Part shown: positions 1 to 9,252 of the stretch, one piece after another
How the letters are laid out: each line of letters begins with the position of its first letter
Position numbering within the stretch: the stretch's first letter is position 1
DNA from: Parvibaculum sp.
GTDB taxonomy: Bacteria > Pseudomonadota > Alphaproteobacteria > Parvibaculales > Parvibaculaceae
Assembly (NCBI GenBank): GCA_030645235.1
Contig: JAUSMV010000005.1
Coordinates: 62,001 to 126,000 of the forward strand
Direction: 5' to 3'
Length of the DNA: 64,000 nucleotides
Notes under the pieces: generated by a model
What the model was told of the DNA's origin: nothing
Seen by the model: only the letters and a program-made list of their open reading frames with translations
Databases searched by the model: none
Position numbers and translations under genes: made by a program

Positions 1-360
1 GTTGTGAAAATCACCAATGGCGAGTTCCTGGCGACAGGTCCCTTCTATGGCGGCACGCATATGTCGCTGGGCACCACGGCGCGGATCAGGTCCGGCGGTG
101 TTGAGGTCGTCGTTGCCTCACGCAAGGCGCAATGTGCGGATCAGGAAATGCTGCGCCATACAGGCATAGAGCCGTCAGAGCTCGCGCTGGTCGTGGTCAA
201 AAGCTCGGTGCATTTCCGGGCGCATTTTGAACCCGTCGCGAGCGAAGTGCTGATCGTCGAAAGCCCCGGCCCCAATATCGCGGACCATACCAAATTGCCG
301 TTCAAACATCTGCGCAAAGGCATTCGTCTGATGCCTGAAGGTAAGGCTTTTGCAGGTTAA
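1..360 (+). CDS. MlrC-like (M81) protein, C-terminal fragment
   Basis: The reading frame is open from the window edge, so only the last ~120 residues are visible and the real start lies upstream. The piece resembles the C-terminal domain of the microcystinase C (MlrC) / M81 metallopeptidase family: a VVKSSVHFRA segment, then PIA-like and SPGPN segments, then a LPF..LRKGIRLMP tail. MlrC was named for breaking down linearised microcystin, but most homologues are of unknown substrate and are often found near amidohydrolase or transport genes. The metal-binding N-terminal domain is outside the window, so activity cannot be judged. The stop overlaps the 3' end of the convergent xthA gene by about 4 bases. 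Confidence 0.7.
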   Translation, partial: VVKITNGEFLATGPFYGGTHMSLGTTARIRSGGVEVVVASRKAQCADQEMLRHTGIEPSELALVVVKSSVHFRAHFEPVASEVLIVESPGPNIADHTKLPFKHLRKGIRLMPEGKAFAG

Positions 361-1139
361 AACTTGAGTTCACACCAGATGGGCGTGTGATCCGACGGCT
401 TCTCCCGTCCGCGCGGCTCTTCGTCGATGTCGCAGGCGACCAGACGGTCGGCGGCTTGCGGCGATAAAAGCAGATGGTCGATGCGGATGCCCTGACCTTT
501 TTGCCAGCGACCGGCCTGATAGTCCCAGAATGTGTAGCGATTGCCCCCCTGGTGGAAAGCCCGGAAGGCATCGGTAAAGCCAAGGTTGCAGAGCGAACGA
601 AAACTCGCCTTTGCTTCGGGGTGAAAGAGCGCATCGTCGGCCCATGCCACCGGGTCGTAGCAGTCTTCATCCTTGGGAATGATATTGTAGTCGCCTGCCA
701 GAACAAGCGCCTCCTCATAGGTGAGCAGGGTTTGCGTGTGTTCTCTCAGACGGTCCATCCATTTGAGCTTGTAGGTGAATTTATCCGTACCAAGAGGATT
801 GCCGTTGGGGAGATAAATGGAGGCCACCCTGACGACCGTGCCGCCTGCGGGAATCACGGCCTCGATATAGCGCGCCTGCTCGTCGCCATCGTCGCCGGGA
901 AGGCCGATGCGGACATCTTCGAGCGGAAATTTCGAGAGAATCGCGACGCCGTTATAGGTTTTCTGGCCGTGAATCGCGAGGTTGTAGCCCAGATCTTCAA
1001 GCTCAGAGCGCGGGAAAGTGTCGTCTGTGGACTTGGTCTCCTGCAAACAGACAACATCCGGATCGGCATCTTTGAGCCAGGTTTTGAGGTTTTCGAGCCG
1101 TGCTTTGAGCGAATTGACGTTAAAACTGGCGATTTTCAT
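357..1139 (-). CDS. xthA: Exodeoxyribonuclease III (AP endonuclease)
   Basis: Cytoplasmic base-excision repair enzyme that cleaves abasic sites and removes 3'-blocking groups and nucleotides from duplex DNA. The 260 residues match the ExoIII/EEP family in length and layout: N-terminal SFNVNSLKAR, metal-binding Glu34 in QETKS, Tyr109 in IYLPNG, Asp150/Asn152 in GDYNI, and the C-terminal Asp250-His251 pair in SDHTP. All catalytic positions are intact. The start encodes the family-typical MKIASFNVN. It is transcribed alone, converging on the MlrC-like gene. Another EEP family member is possible but less likely given the close match to the XthA pattern. Confidence 0.95.
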   Translation of the reverse strand: MKIASFNVNSLKARLENLKTWLKDADPDVVCLQETKSTDDTFPRSELEDLGYNLAIHGQKTYNGVAILSKFPLEDVRIGLPGDDGDEQARYIEAVIPAGGTVVRVASIYLPNGNPLGTDKFTYKLKWMDRLREHTQTLLTYEEALVLAGDYNIIPKDEDCYDPVAWADDALFHPEAKASFRSLCNLGFTDAFRAFHQGGNRYTFWDYQAGRWQKGQGIRIDHLLLSPQAADRLVACDIDEEPRGREKPSDHTPIWCELKF

Positions 1140-1285
1140 GGAATTTCCGGAGTGATTTGCTGGCAGAGCTTAGCACGCCCGTTAAGGATTAAATCCATTT
1201 AGCTAAAAGGGAATTGACGTTCCCGCATGGGTGGCCCACCATTGTTCATTGCTATTTATTTGTTCACTCTGGGGAGGGAGCACAA

Positions 1286-1639
1286 ATGGGTACCCGTGCA
1301 GCTGGGCGAGTGATCGCCAGATCACATGCCAAGAAATACGACGCGCCTGCCAACCTGTCTTCGCGCTGCTTGCTCTGCATTGTCGGTGTCTTGGGTGGTT
1401 TTATGGCCCTTGTGCAAGGCATGATCGCCGTTCAGGCGCTCGAAGTGAACACCGCTTCCGAACTCAGCATCTACTGGACTGTCGCGATGCTCGGCATCTG
1501 GGTGCCCGCCATCGCCATTTTCGGTTCGATTGTCGGCGTGGTCATCCGCGATAAAGTGGCCATGCTGCTGCTGATCGCATCGCCGATTGCCACTTTGACG
1601 GGCTTTGCCCTGATCACATTCGGTCCGCTCGCCTCTTAA
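1286..1639 (+). CDS. Small three-helix membrane protein, unknown function
   Basis: Not recognised. The predicted 117-residue protein has a basic N-terminus and three hydrophobic segments at about residues 25-47, 60-85 and 90-115, so it is likely an inner-membrane protein. The start was placed at the ATG preceded by GGGGAGG with good spacing; an in-frame start 72 bases upstream would add a segment with no visible ribosome site. It converges on erpA across a 24-base gap with no clear terminator. No catalytic or binding motif is visible. Confidence 0.6.
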   Translation: MGTRAAGRVIARSHAKKYDAPANLSSRCLLCIVGVLGGFMALVQGMIAVQALEVNTASELSIYWTVAMLGIWVPAIAIFGSIVGVVIRDKVAMLLLIASPIATLTGFALITFGPLAS

Positions 1640-1663
1640 AGACCAGACCGAGCCCAACTTAAA

Positions 1664-2026
1664 CTAAACAGAAAACGACGTCCCGCAGCCGCATGAAGCG
1701 GTTGCGTTTGGATTCGTGATCTTGAAGGACGATCCGATGAGATCGTTCACAAAGTCGATCTCGGACCCCTCCAGATACATCACGGACACGCTGTCGATGA
1801 GCACGGTGGCACCATCGGTTTCGATCACGAGATCGCTCGAATCCTTCACGTCATCGAGCGTAAATCCATACTGGAATCCCGAACAGCCGCCGCCCGACAC
1901 CGAAACGCGCAGCATCGTACCGGCTTCCTCAGTTTTGAGGATTTCCGCCACTCTTTTGGCCGCACGGGCACTAACCGTGATCGGCTTGCCTGTACCGGGC
2001 ATCAGGTCTGTTGCTGTATCACTCAT
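1664..2026 (-). CDS. erpA: A-type iron-sulfur cluster insertion protein
   Basis: A-type carrier that receives Fe-S clusters from the assembly scaffold and passes them to target apoproteins in the cytoplasm. With the start at MSDTATDL the protein has 120 residues and the three conserved cysteines are at 48 (GGGCSG), 112 and 114 (SCGCG near the end), the usual ligand arrangement. An in-frame start 60 bases further upstream would add a non-conserved, cysteine-containing extension, so it was not used. ErpA, IscA and SufA are hard to tell apart; the lone position away from isc or suf genes and next to dgt, a common alphaproteobacterial arrangement, favours ErpA. It diverges from dgt. Confidence 0.88.
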   Translation of the reverse strand: MSDTATDLMPGTGKPITVSARAAKRVAEILKTEEAGTMLRVSVSGGGCSGFQYGFTLDDVKDSSDLVIETDGATVLIDSVSVMYLEGSEIDFVNDLIGSSFKITNPNATASCGCGTSFSV

Positions 2027-2148
2027 CGAAACACCTATATCCCCAACCTGAGCACCACGATAGCAAAACTGGCACTCTGGAACCATTCTCGTTATAGCGT
2101 ATCACTGATTTAGTTATTCCTAGCCCCAATTACAAACCGAGGCCCGCT

Positions 2149-3339
2149 TTGTCGCAAACAAACCCCGCCGCCACGGCCGTCTATGCCACGAAAGCGGAGG
2201 AGAGCCGCGGCCGCCTCTTTGACGAGCCGGAAAGCGCCACGCGCACGGCCTTCCAGCGCGACCGCGACCGGATCATCCATTCGGGCGCTTTCCGCCGCCT
2301 CAAATATAAAACGCAGGTTTTCGTCTATCACGAGGGCGACAATTACCGCACGCGCCTTAGCCACTCGCTCGAAGTGGCGCAAATCGCCCGTTCAATCAGC
2401 CGCGTGCTGGGCCTTGATGAAGACCTCGCCGAAACTTTGGCGCTGGCCCATGACCTCGGACACACGCCGTTCGGTCACGCGGGCGAGGACGCGCTTGATG
2501 CGTGCATGAAGGGTTTTCAGGGCTTTGACCACAACGCGCAAACGCTGCGCATCGTGACCAAGCTTGAGCATCGCTATGCCGAGTTCGACGGGCTCAACCT
2601 CACATGGGAAACGCTCGAAGGTCTCGTCAAGCATAACGGGCCGGTCATCACATCAAATTCACGCAAGCAAGACCTGCCGCGCGCGCTTACCGAATATGCC
2701 GAGATACAGGATCTGGAGCTGGCAACATTCGCCGGACCGGAGGCACAGGTCGCAGCCCTTGCTGACGATATTGCTTACAACAATCACGATATTGATGACG
2801 GGTTGCGCGCGGGACTTTTCACGATCAACGATCTGCTTTCGCTGCCTCATGTCGGGCAGATGTTCCAGTCTGTGCTCGACAAATACCCGTCGCTCGAAGA
2901 AACGCGCGTGATCCATGAAAGCGTGCGGGCACTGATCGGCAGTATGATTGGCGACGTGATCGGCGAAACGAAACGCCGCGTCGCGGAAGCCAACCCGCAA
3001 TCATCAGCCGATGTGCGTGCGATGACAAAGGCGCTGGTGAGCTTTTCGCCGGAAATGAACCAGCACAATCTCACGCTCAAGAAGTTCCTCTTTGAGCGTA
3101 TGTATCGCCATTACCGTGTCAACCGCTCGATGAGCAAGGCCAAGCGCATCGTGACCGACCTGTTCGGATTGCTGCATGGCGAACCAAACCTGCTACCGCC
3201 AGAATGGCAGCAAGGCTGCGACGGCGTGCGGGGTATGAAATCCGCACGCCGCGTCTGCGATTATATTGCCGGCATGACCGATAAGTTTGCGATAGAGGAA
3301 CACAAGCGGCTTTTCGATTTGAGCGATCCGCGCGCCTGA
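2149..3339 (+). CDS. dgt: Deoxyguanosinetriphosphate triphosphohydrolase-like protein
   Basis: HD-domain hydrolase that splits dGTP (and in many bacteria other dNTPs) into deoxynucleoside and tripolyphosphate, influencing dNTP pools. The 396-residue protein has the family signatures: RGRLFDEPES near the N-terminus, RDRDRIIHSGAFRRLKYKTQV, His72 in RLSHS, the His101-Asp102 pair in AHDLGHTPFGH, and a later ADDIAYNNHD segment. The start appears to be TTG, giving an N-terminus (SQTNPAATAVYA) of the usual length; no ATG fits. It is divergent from erpA and converges on the YcnI-like gene, leaving only 12 bases between the stop codons. Confidence 0.92.
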   Translation: MSQTNPAATAVYATKAEESRGRLFDEPESATRTAFQRDRDRIIHSGAFRRLKYKTQVFVYHEGDNYRTRLSHSLEVAQIARSISRVLGLDEDLAETLALAHDLGHTPFGHAGEDALDACMKGFQGFDHNAQTLRIVTKLEHRYAEFDGLNLTWETLEGLVKHNGPVITSNSRKQDLPRALTEYAEIQDLELATFAGPEAQVAALADDIAYNNHDIDDGLRAGLFTINDLLSLPHVGQMFQSVLDKYPSLEETRVIHESVRALIGSMIGDVIGETKRRVAEANPQSSADVRAMTKALVSFSPEMNQHNLTLKKFLFERMYRHYRVNRSMSKAKRIVTDLFGLLHGEPNLLPPEWQQGCDGVRGMKSARRVCDYIAGMTDKFAIEEHKRLFDLSDPRA

Positions 3340-3351
3340 GTTCCTGTCGCT

Positions 3352-3894
3352 TCAGTGATGCATACCTTCCATGCCGTCATGTTCCGGCATGAGATCGATA
3401 TAAGGCGCGGGGCGTTTCAGTGCATGGGCGTCTTCGCCGGGTTTGGCGATTTCGTTCCATTTCACTTCTGTTGCGCCGCAGGTTTGCGTGACGGGGAAGT
3501 AGATGCGCATGATTTCTTTGTCTTCAGGAAGTTTGACAAGGAACGCAAACTCATCGAAGCGATCATCCGCCACCTCGCCGCCGGACCATGCGATGGATTT
3601 CACGCCTTCGGTCACAGGTTTGCCGTGGATCGTATAAGTCGCGGCATATTTTCCGATCGTTGTTTTGATCGTCCAGCCCGACATATTTTTCGGCTTCACA
3701 GCAATGACGCCTTCGGGGATGTCAACGCTGAGACCTGTTGTGGTCGCGCCATCGCAGCCATGCGGTACGCGCAGCACGCCTTTATAGTATGAACCCCATG
3801 ACGACATCGCGGTTTCAAACGTCACATGGGCCGAGGCTGGCGTGACGAATGCGATAATCGCTGTCATTGCTGCAAGCATGATTTTGCTTTTCAT
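3352..3894 (-). CDS. YcnI-like (DUF1775) periplasmic copper-site protein
   Basis: Secreted protein of the YcnI/DUF1775 family. An N-terminal signal peptide ends in TPASA followed directly by HVTFE. In characterised YcnI the mature N-terminal histidine forms part of a copper-binding site, so the exact placement of this His is telling. The domain continues with VPHGCDG and a WSGGEV segment, and the C-terminus carries a His/Met-rich MPEHDGMEGMHH tail that could bind copper. The ATG start was preferred over a GTG nine bases upstream. It follows the TonB receptor with almost no gap, so the two are almost certainly co-transcribed. Copper specificity is inferred from the family, not shown. Confidence 0.82.
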   Translation of the reverse strand: MKSKIMLAAMTAIIAFVTPASAHVTFETAMSSWGSYYKGVLRVPHGCDGATTTGLSVDIPEGVIAVKPKNMSGWTIKTTIGKYAATYTIHGKPVTEGVKSIAWSGGEVADDRFDEFAFLVKLPEDKEIMRIYFPVTQTCGATEVKWNEIAKPGEDAHALKRPAPYIDLMPEHDGMEGMHH

Positions 3895-3905
3895 CTTAGT
3901 CACTT

Positions 3906-6059
3906 TCAGAATGAGGCGGTGAAGCCGGCATAAATGGCACGGCCGTCAGCGGGATAGAAGATGAGTGAGTTGGGCACATAGGTTGTGACCGTCGTGTAGC
4001 TGGTGACGGCATGTTCGTCGGTAAGGTTGCGGCCTTCGACAAAGAGACGAAGCGTCGGCGTCACATCAATGCCGCCTTCGATGCCGTACATCGCATAAGA
4101 AGGGGACTTCTGCGTGTTAGAATAATCGACGTAACCGCCATCGGGCACCCAATCGACCTTTGGCGCAATATCCCAGCCCTGTGATGAGCGATAGCGGATC
4201 GCGGCGGTGTAGACATGGGGTGTTGAGCCCGCGAGATCATTGTCGCCATAGACGGCATCACCTTCAAAACGGGCAACCGCATAGGTATAGACCTGCTCAA
4301 GAATGAGCTTGTCTTCATGCGTGATACGCGTGAGCGCACCGATGTCGAGCGAGAGCGCGGCTTCGATGCCCTGATGCAATGTATTGCGGGCATTAAAGGT
4401 AGAGGCCGGAATGCCCGGACCTGTGGTGAAGTTCACGAGCTCATCTTCGACTTTGGCACGATAAAGCGCGAGGTCCCATGCGACATGCTTTGTGGTGCCG
4501 CGCGTACCCATTTCAAATGTGACGGCACGTTGCGGATCCATCGGTGTGAAACTCGTACCGGCACCGAGAGTCTGCGTGAGGTCAGACATGATAGGTGGCT
4601 CATAGGATCGCGTGATATTGGTGTAAGCCTGCGCACCATCGGCAATATCCCAGAGCAGGCCAAGCTTGGGGCTGAGGGATGTGAAGTCAGCATCATCTTC
4701 CTTATGAACGCCGGTCAGTGCGACGGTTGATTCATATTTGCGTGTTGCATTGACGCCTTGCAGACCAGTGACGATCGCCAGATCGGACAGGGCATAGAAA
4801 GCATTTTCGGCATAGATCACAGAGGAAGTGGAATCCTGTGAGCTCTCCTGGATAAGCGCACCGCGATTGCCTGCTGCATTCACATAGTTATTGCCGGTCA
4901 ATGCCGTGTAACCCGCGCGCACGCCTGCTGTGACAACATTGCGCTTGCCGAACAATGTTCCTTCGTCGGTGTAGCGGGCAAAGAGACCTGTGCTCGAGGC
5001 GTCATAGTCAAGCGTCTGGAAAATCGGATGGAAGAGTGAGTTGTAACCGACATAACCGCCGACATCGAGCACCCCGTCGCTGCCAATGGCGAAGCTCGTC
5101 TTGTTAGCGAGGCGGATGGAACGGACATTGCGTTGCTGATCGCCGGCGAGAGAGCCCGGCGCGGCGGCTTCCGGATTGTTGATCGCGTTGCTGAGCGACA
5201 CTGTTCCCGGCAGGTCCTGATCAACAGAATTGTAATTGAAATAGAAGCGCGTCTCTGCTGTTTCATTCAAACGAATACCGAGATTGCCGTTGAAGCGCGC
5301 AGTATCTTCACGTGAGTGTTGACGAGCCCCGTCGGAATGAATGGCGGTCGTCGATGCGAAGAAATCAACATTGTCGATGATACGCGCGACTTCGGTATGC
5401 CCGCGGATTGTACCGAAACTACCACCGTCAATACGGATCAGATTTTCAGCTTTGGCTGTGTGCGCTGTGGGCGTCGCGAGATTAATCGCACCGCCGAGCG
5501 AGGCCGCACCGTAACGCAACCCGTCACCACCGCGATAGACTTCGATATGTTGGAGGATGAGCGGGTCCACATCCTGGAAATCGCCGCTGCCGTCAGCCTG
5601 CGTGAGCGGTATGCCGTCCTGCAAAAGCTCAATGCTGCGCAAATGGAAACCACGGCTGAGACCCGCGCCGCGAATGGTGAGGCGGACTTCCTGACCGTAA
5701 CGCTTGCGGGCAAAGACGCCGGGTGTGAAGGAGAATGTGTCTTCGAGGTTCGACGCGAACTTGTCGGAAAATTTTTCAGCAGGAATGATCGCAACAGCGC
5801 CCGGCATATGTGAGAAGTCGTCCTGCGCCTCGCCGACGCCCTGAGACGTCAGCGTGCCGGATTTGTAATCGGGGGCGTCGAGACCTTTCATGGGTGATGA
5901 TTTTTCACCCGTGATGACGAGCGGCGCGAGCGTCACTGCGTCGTCAGCACTTTTATCAGCGGCGACAGGTTCTGCTGCTTTTGCGTTTATGGCAGCAAAG
6001 GGAAGGGTAAGCGCGAAGGACAACGCAAGGAAATGCCGTTGGGCGGAATATTTTTTCAT
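3906..6059 (-). CDS. TonB-dependent outer-membrane receptor (FecA/OprC type)
   Basis: Energy-coupled outer-membrane importer of 717 residues. There is an N-terminal signal peptide (MKKYSAQRHF start, cut after NAKA), a TonB-box-like TLAPLVITG segment, and a plug domain with RLTIRGAG, LLQDGIPLTQADG and EVYRGGDGLRYGAASLGG. A long beta-barrel follows, ending in AIYAGFTASF with a terminal Phe as is usual for barrel assembly. The plug resembles Fe-citrate-type receptors, but the neighbours point to a metal such as copper: a DUF2946-like gene upstream and YcnI-like gene downstream on the same strand. The substrate cannot be settled from sequence. Confidence 0.9.
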   Translation of the reverse strand: MKKYSAQRHFLALSFALTLPFAAINAKAAEPVAADKSADDAVTLAPLVITGEKSSPMKGLDAPDYKSGTLTSQGVGEAQDDFSHMPGAVAIIPAEKFSDKFASNLEDTFSFTPGVFARKRYGQEVRLTIRGAGLSRGFHLRSIELLQDGIPLTQADGSGDFQDVDPLILQHIEVYRGGDGLRYGAASLGGAINLATPTAHTAKAENLIRIDGGSFGTIRGHTEVARIIDNVDFFASTTAIHSDGARQHSREDTARFNGNLGIRLNETAETRFYFNYNSVDQDLPGTVSLSNAINNPEAAAPGSLAGDQQRNVRSIRLANKTSFAIGSDGVLDVGGYVGYNSLFHPIFQTLDYDASSTGLFARYTDEGTLFGKRNVVTAGVRAGYTALTGNNYVNAAGNRGALIQESSQDSTSSVIYAENAFYALSDLAIVTGLQGVNATRKYESTVALTGVHKEDDADFTSLSPKLGLLWDIADGAQAYTNITRSYEPPIMSDLTQTLGAGTSFTPMDPQRAVTFEMGTRGTTKHVAWDLALYRAKVEDELVNFTTGPGIPASTFNARNTLHQGIEAALSLDIGALTRITHEDKLILEQVYTYAVARFEGDAVYGDNDLAGSTPHVYTAAIRYRSSQGWDIAPKVDWVPDGGYVDYSNTQKSPSYAMYGIEGGIDVTPTLRLFVEGRNLTDEHAVTSYTTVTTYVPNSLIFYPADGRAIYAGFTASF

Positions 6060-6156
6060 TTTTTAAATCTCTGACCTAATGCCAAAACGATTCCACGGTT
6101 CAGTCGCATGGAGATCGCCGAGGCAAATTGGAAGCTGAAGTGAAGGCCGGCTTCGG

Positions 6157-6567
6157 TCAGAAAGGGGGCGCGCGGGCCTGAGCGTGGCTGACGAACAGGC
6201 CAAGCGGATTACCTGTTGTGAGCGTCAGGCCAATATAAGCAACGACGCGCGGCAGCAGGGCGGCAACAGCAGGCAGGGCGAGCGCACCACAATGATTGAG
6301 GCAGCCATGGCAATTGTGGCCGTTCGAGGGAACTTCCTTGACCGGTTTGCCGCTCTCATCAATGAGAACTTGCTTGGATTCACCACCGGCGCAGATGGTC
6401 GTTTCCATCAGGCCCTGAATGGCGGGCGGCGCGAGGTCGTAAAGCGTCGGAATGGCGATGTGGAGGAAGATCGCAAAGAAGGCAAGCATGGCCGCCGCCT
6501 GTTGGCGGGCGGTCCGGTAACCGGTGCTCCTTATGGTGTCCCCTCTGTCCATAAGCCTTGATTTCAT
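6157..6567 (-). CDS. DUF2946-like small membrane-associated protein
   Basis: A 136-residue protein with one N-terminal hydrophobic segment (about residues 23-46), a mid-region TICAGGES and HNCHGCLNHCG cysteine/histidine cluster, and a second hydrophobic stretch near residues 95-120. This layout, with a C..G motif followed by HxCxxC, resembles the DUF2946 family, members of which sit next to copper-related TonB receptors. It is first in a three-gene minus-strand cluster, 97 bases upstream of the TonB receptor. Metal binding by the Cys/His cluster is inferred. The start could also be the in-frame ATG five codons downstream. Confidence 0.65.
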   Translation of the reverse strand: MKSRLMDRGDTIRSTGYRTARQQAAAMLAFFAIFLHIAIPTLYDLAPPAIQGLMETTICAGGESKQVLIDESGKPVKEVPSNGHNCHGCLNHCGALALPAVAALLPRVVAYIGLTLTTGNPLGLFVSHAQARAPPF

Positions 6568-6712
6568 GCTTTGGCCGACAACGGAAGCTGCATTTTGTCG
6601 CGCAACGGGGGGTGGGCGTCAATCCGGTGCTTGTTCGGGGATATGCGACTGGAAAGCAAAAGGCTGCGCGGTTAGAGTGCGCCCGAATTGTTGAGCTTAA
6701 GCGACGGACGAT

Positions 6713-8458
6713 ATGAACATTTTTCGGCATTTTGAGACACGGATCGAAGCGGCACTGAATGCTCTTGTGACGGAGGGCAAGCTACCTGCCGGTCTCGATT
6801 TCACGCGCATCTCTGTGGAGCCGCCGCGCGAGGCCTCACACGGCGATTTGTCGACCAATGCGGCCATGGTGCTCTCGAAGCCTGCAGGTATGAACCCGCG
6901 CACAGTGGCAGAGCTGCTGGTGGCCAAGCTCAGGAGCGAAACATCAGTCACAGAAGTCACGATTGCCGGACCTGGCTTTATCAATCTGCGCCTGACGAAT
7001 GAGGTTTGGCTCGGCGGCGTACTCGACGTACTGGCAGCAGGGCGTGCCTATGGCGCGAGTGATCTGGGCGCAGGCAAAGCGGTAAATGTTGAATATGTGT
7101 CGGCGAACCCGACGGGTCCGATGCATGTGGGCCATGTGCGCGGCGCGGTGTTCGGCGATGCGCTGGCAAACCTGTTGGAGAAGGTCGGCTACCGCGTGGC
7201 GCGCGAATATTACATCAATGATGCGGGCGGACAGATCGAGGTTCTGGCCCGCAGCGCCTTCATGCGGTATCGCGAGGCGTTGGGCGAGACGATCACGATC
7301 CCTGAAGGCCTCTATCCCGGCGACTATCTGATGCCGGTGGGGCAGGCGCTCGCCAAAACACATGGCGAGAAGCTCAAGGCCATGCCGGATGCCGAATGGA
7401 TGCCCATTGTCCGTGACACAACCATGGCAATGATGATGGACCTCATCCGGGGCGATCTTGCTGTTCTCGGCATCACGCATGAAGTATTTTTCTCTGAACG
7501 CTCGCTGCATCAAAGCGGTGCTGTGGACGCCGTGCTTAAGCTTCTGGACGACAAGGGCCTGATTTACAAAGGCGTGTTGGAGCGCCCCAAAGGCGATACG
7601 TCTGATGATTGGGAAGAACGTGAACAAACTCTGTTCCGTTCAACGCAATTTGGCGACGATCAGGACCGTGCATTGAAGAAGTCCGATGGCTCATGGACCT
7701 ATTTCGCGCCGGACATTGCTTATCATTTCGATAAGTTCAATCGTGGCTTCACCTCGATGATCGACGTCTGGGGCGCGGATCATTCGGGCTATATCAAACG
7801 CGTCAAAGCGGCCGTCGCGGCGGTTACGGACAACAAAGCCGAGATCGACGTCAAAGTGTGCCAGATGGTGCGCTTGTTCCGCGATGGCGAGCCTTTCCGC
7901 ATGTCGAAACGTGCAGGCGATTTCATCACGCTGCGCGATGTGGTGGACGAAGTCGGCAAGGACGCCGTGCGCTTTATGATGCTGACGCGCAAGAACGATG
8001 CCTCGCTTGATTTCGACTTTGCCAAGGTGATGGAACAGTCGCGCGATAATCCGGTGTTTTATGTGCAATACGCTCATGCGCGGATTTCATCGGTGCTACG
8101 CAAGGCGGCCGACGAGGGCTTTGACGTGTCGGAAGCAGCACTTGCCAAAGCGGACCTGTCGCTGCTGAAAGATGAGGCCGAGCTTGGCCTTGTGAAGTTG
8201 ATGGGCGCTTTCCCGCGTGCAATCGAACAGGCAGCACAGGCCCACGAGCCGCACCGGATCGCCTTTGCTCTCAATGATCTGGCCGCCGGATTTCATGGAT
8301 TGTGGAATAAAGGCAAGGACGACGCCGGATTGAGGTTTATTCTGGCGGACAACAGTGATGTTACCATGGCCCGATTGGCGCTGATTCGCGCTGCTGCGCA
8401 CGTGTTGGCAGCGGGGCTTGGCGTGCTTGGCGTGGAACCGGCAGAGGAAATGCGCTGA
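6713..8458 (+). CDS. argS: Arginyl-tRNA synthetase
   Basis: Class I synthetase charging tRNA-Arg in the cytoplasm. The 581-residue length is typical. Visible motifs are the N-terminal Arg-RS domain ([14 protein letters not shown]), the class I HIGH variant HVGH at residues 138-141 within [11 protein letters not shown], a KMSK variant in [10 protein letters not shown] around residue 397, and a DALR-type anticodon-binding C-terminus. It opens a long co-directional run reaching pcm and the LysM lipoprotein. Its stop TGA shares a base with the ATG of the following SPOR gene, so translation is likely coupled. Confidence 0.97.
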   Translation: MNIFRHFETRIEAALNALVTEGKLPAGLDFTRISVEPPREASHGDLSTNAAMVLSKPAGMNPRTVAELLVAKLRSETSVTEVTIAGPGFINLRLTNEVWLGGVLDVLAAGRAYGASDLGAGKAVNVEYVSANPTGPMHVGHVRGAVFGDALANLLEKVGYRVAREYYINDAGGQIEVLARSAFMRYREALGETITIPEGLYPGDYLMPVGQALAKTHGEKLKAMPDAEWMPIVRDTTMAMMMDLIRGDLAVLGITHEVFFSERSLHQSGAVDAVLKLLDDKGLIYKGVLERPKGDTSDDWEEREQTLFRSTQFGDDQDRALKKSDGSWTYFAPDIAYHFDKFNRGFTSMIDVWGADHSGYIKRVKAAVAAVTDNKAEIDVKVCQMVRLFRDGEPFRMSKRAGDFITLRDVVDEVGKDAVRFMMLTRKNDASLDFDFAKVMEQSRDNPVFYVQYAHARISSVLRKAADEGFDVSEAALAKADLSLLKDEAELGLVKLMGAFPRAIEQAAQAHEPHRIAFALNDLAAGFHGLWNKGKDDAGLRFILADNSDVTMARLALIRAAAHVLAAGLGVLGVEPAEEMR

Positions 8459-9252
8459 TGTCGCAAGGCGGACGACAGGAGCCGGGATACGGCAACGGCT
8501 ACGGCGATGACTACGCCGAGGACGATGACAACTATTACACCTACGATGCCACCGACGAAGAGGATGAGGGCCGTCGCCGTCCGCTCGTGATGTTTGCTAT
8601 ATTTGTGCTGATTTTCTTGTTCGCGGGCCTGGTCTTCCTTGCCTACAAGCAAGGCCTGAAACAAGGCGCAGAGGGCCAGCCGCCGATCATCCGCGCTGAT
8701 AGCAGCCCCATCAAAGCCGCACCGACAAATCCCGGCGGCATGGATATTCCCCATCAGGACCGCACAGTCTATGACCAGCTTTCGGGCAGCGGCGAGCAAC
8801 CTACTACAGCGGGTGATGACACCGAGCATCTCTTGCCCAAGGCGGAAGAGCCGATCGCAATGGCGGCCCCGAAGACCGTACCCGTTGAGCCTGCGCCGGT
8901 GACAACGGCACCTGTGGCACCCGTTGAGCAAGCCGCACCCATTGTGCCGGCACCTGTCATCGAAGCTGGCCCTGTTATTGAAACGCCTGCGCCTGTTGCA
9001 TCGACCGGCGGCGGCTTTGTCGTGCAATTGGCCTCGTTCCGAGACGAAGCTGCTGCACTGGTGTCCTTCAAAAAATTGCAGAAAAAATATCCATCTCTCG
9101 CTGGCCTCAGCGCTGATGTGCAGAAGGCGGACTTGGGCGAGAAGGGCATCTATTACCGGCTCAGGGCTGGTTATATGACAAAGCCCGACGCACAGGCTCT
9201 GTGCACAGAACTTGGTGCAAGCGGGCAGGCCTGTTTCGTCAGGGCTAAATAA
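8458..9252 (+). CDS. Single-pass SPOR-domain protein
   Basis: Bitopic inner-membrane protein of 264 residues. A Gly/Tyr-rich acidic cytoplasmic segment (1-42) is followed by a transmembrane helix at about 43-64 (MFAIFVLIFLFAGLVFLAY), a Pro/Ala/Val-rich periplasmic linker, and a C-terminal SPOR domain from about 182 (FVVQLASFRDEAAA to CFVRAK). SPOR domains bind denuded peptidoglycan glycans at division sites, so a role in cell division or septal wall remodelling is likely. It lies between argS and nagZ with one-base overlaps on both sides, a common alphaproteobacterial arrangement. It is not clearly FtsN; equivalence to a named protein is not claimed. Confidence 0.88.
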   Translation: MSQGGRQEPGYGNGYGDDYAEDDDNYYTYDATDEEDEGRRRPLVMFAIFVLIFLFAGLVFLAYKQGLKQGAEGQPPIIRADSSPIKAAPTNPGGMDIPHQDRTVYDQLSGSGEQPTTAGDDTEHLLPKAEEPIAMAAPKTVPVEPAPVTTAPVAPVEQAAPIVPAPVIEAGPVIETPAPVASTGGGFVVQLASFRDEAAALVSFKKLQKKYPSLAGLSADVQKADLGEKGIYYRLRAGYMTKPDAQALCTELGASGQACFVRAK

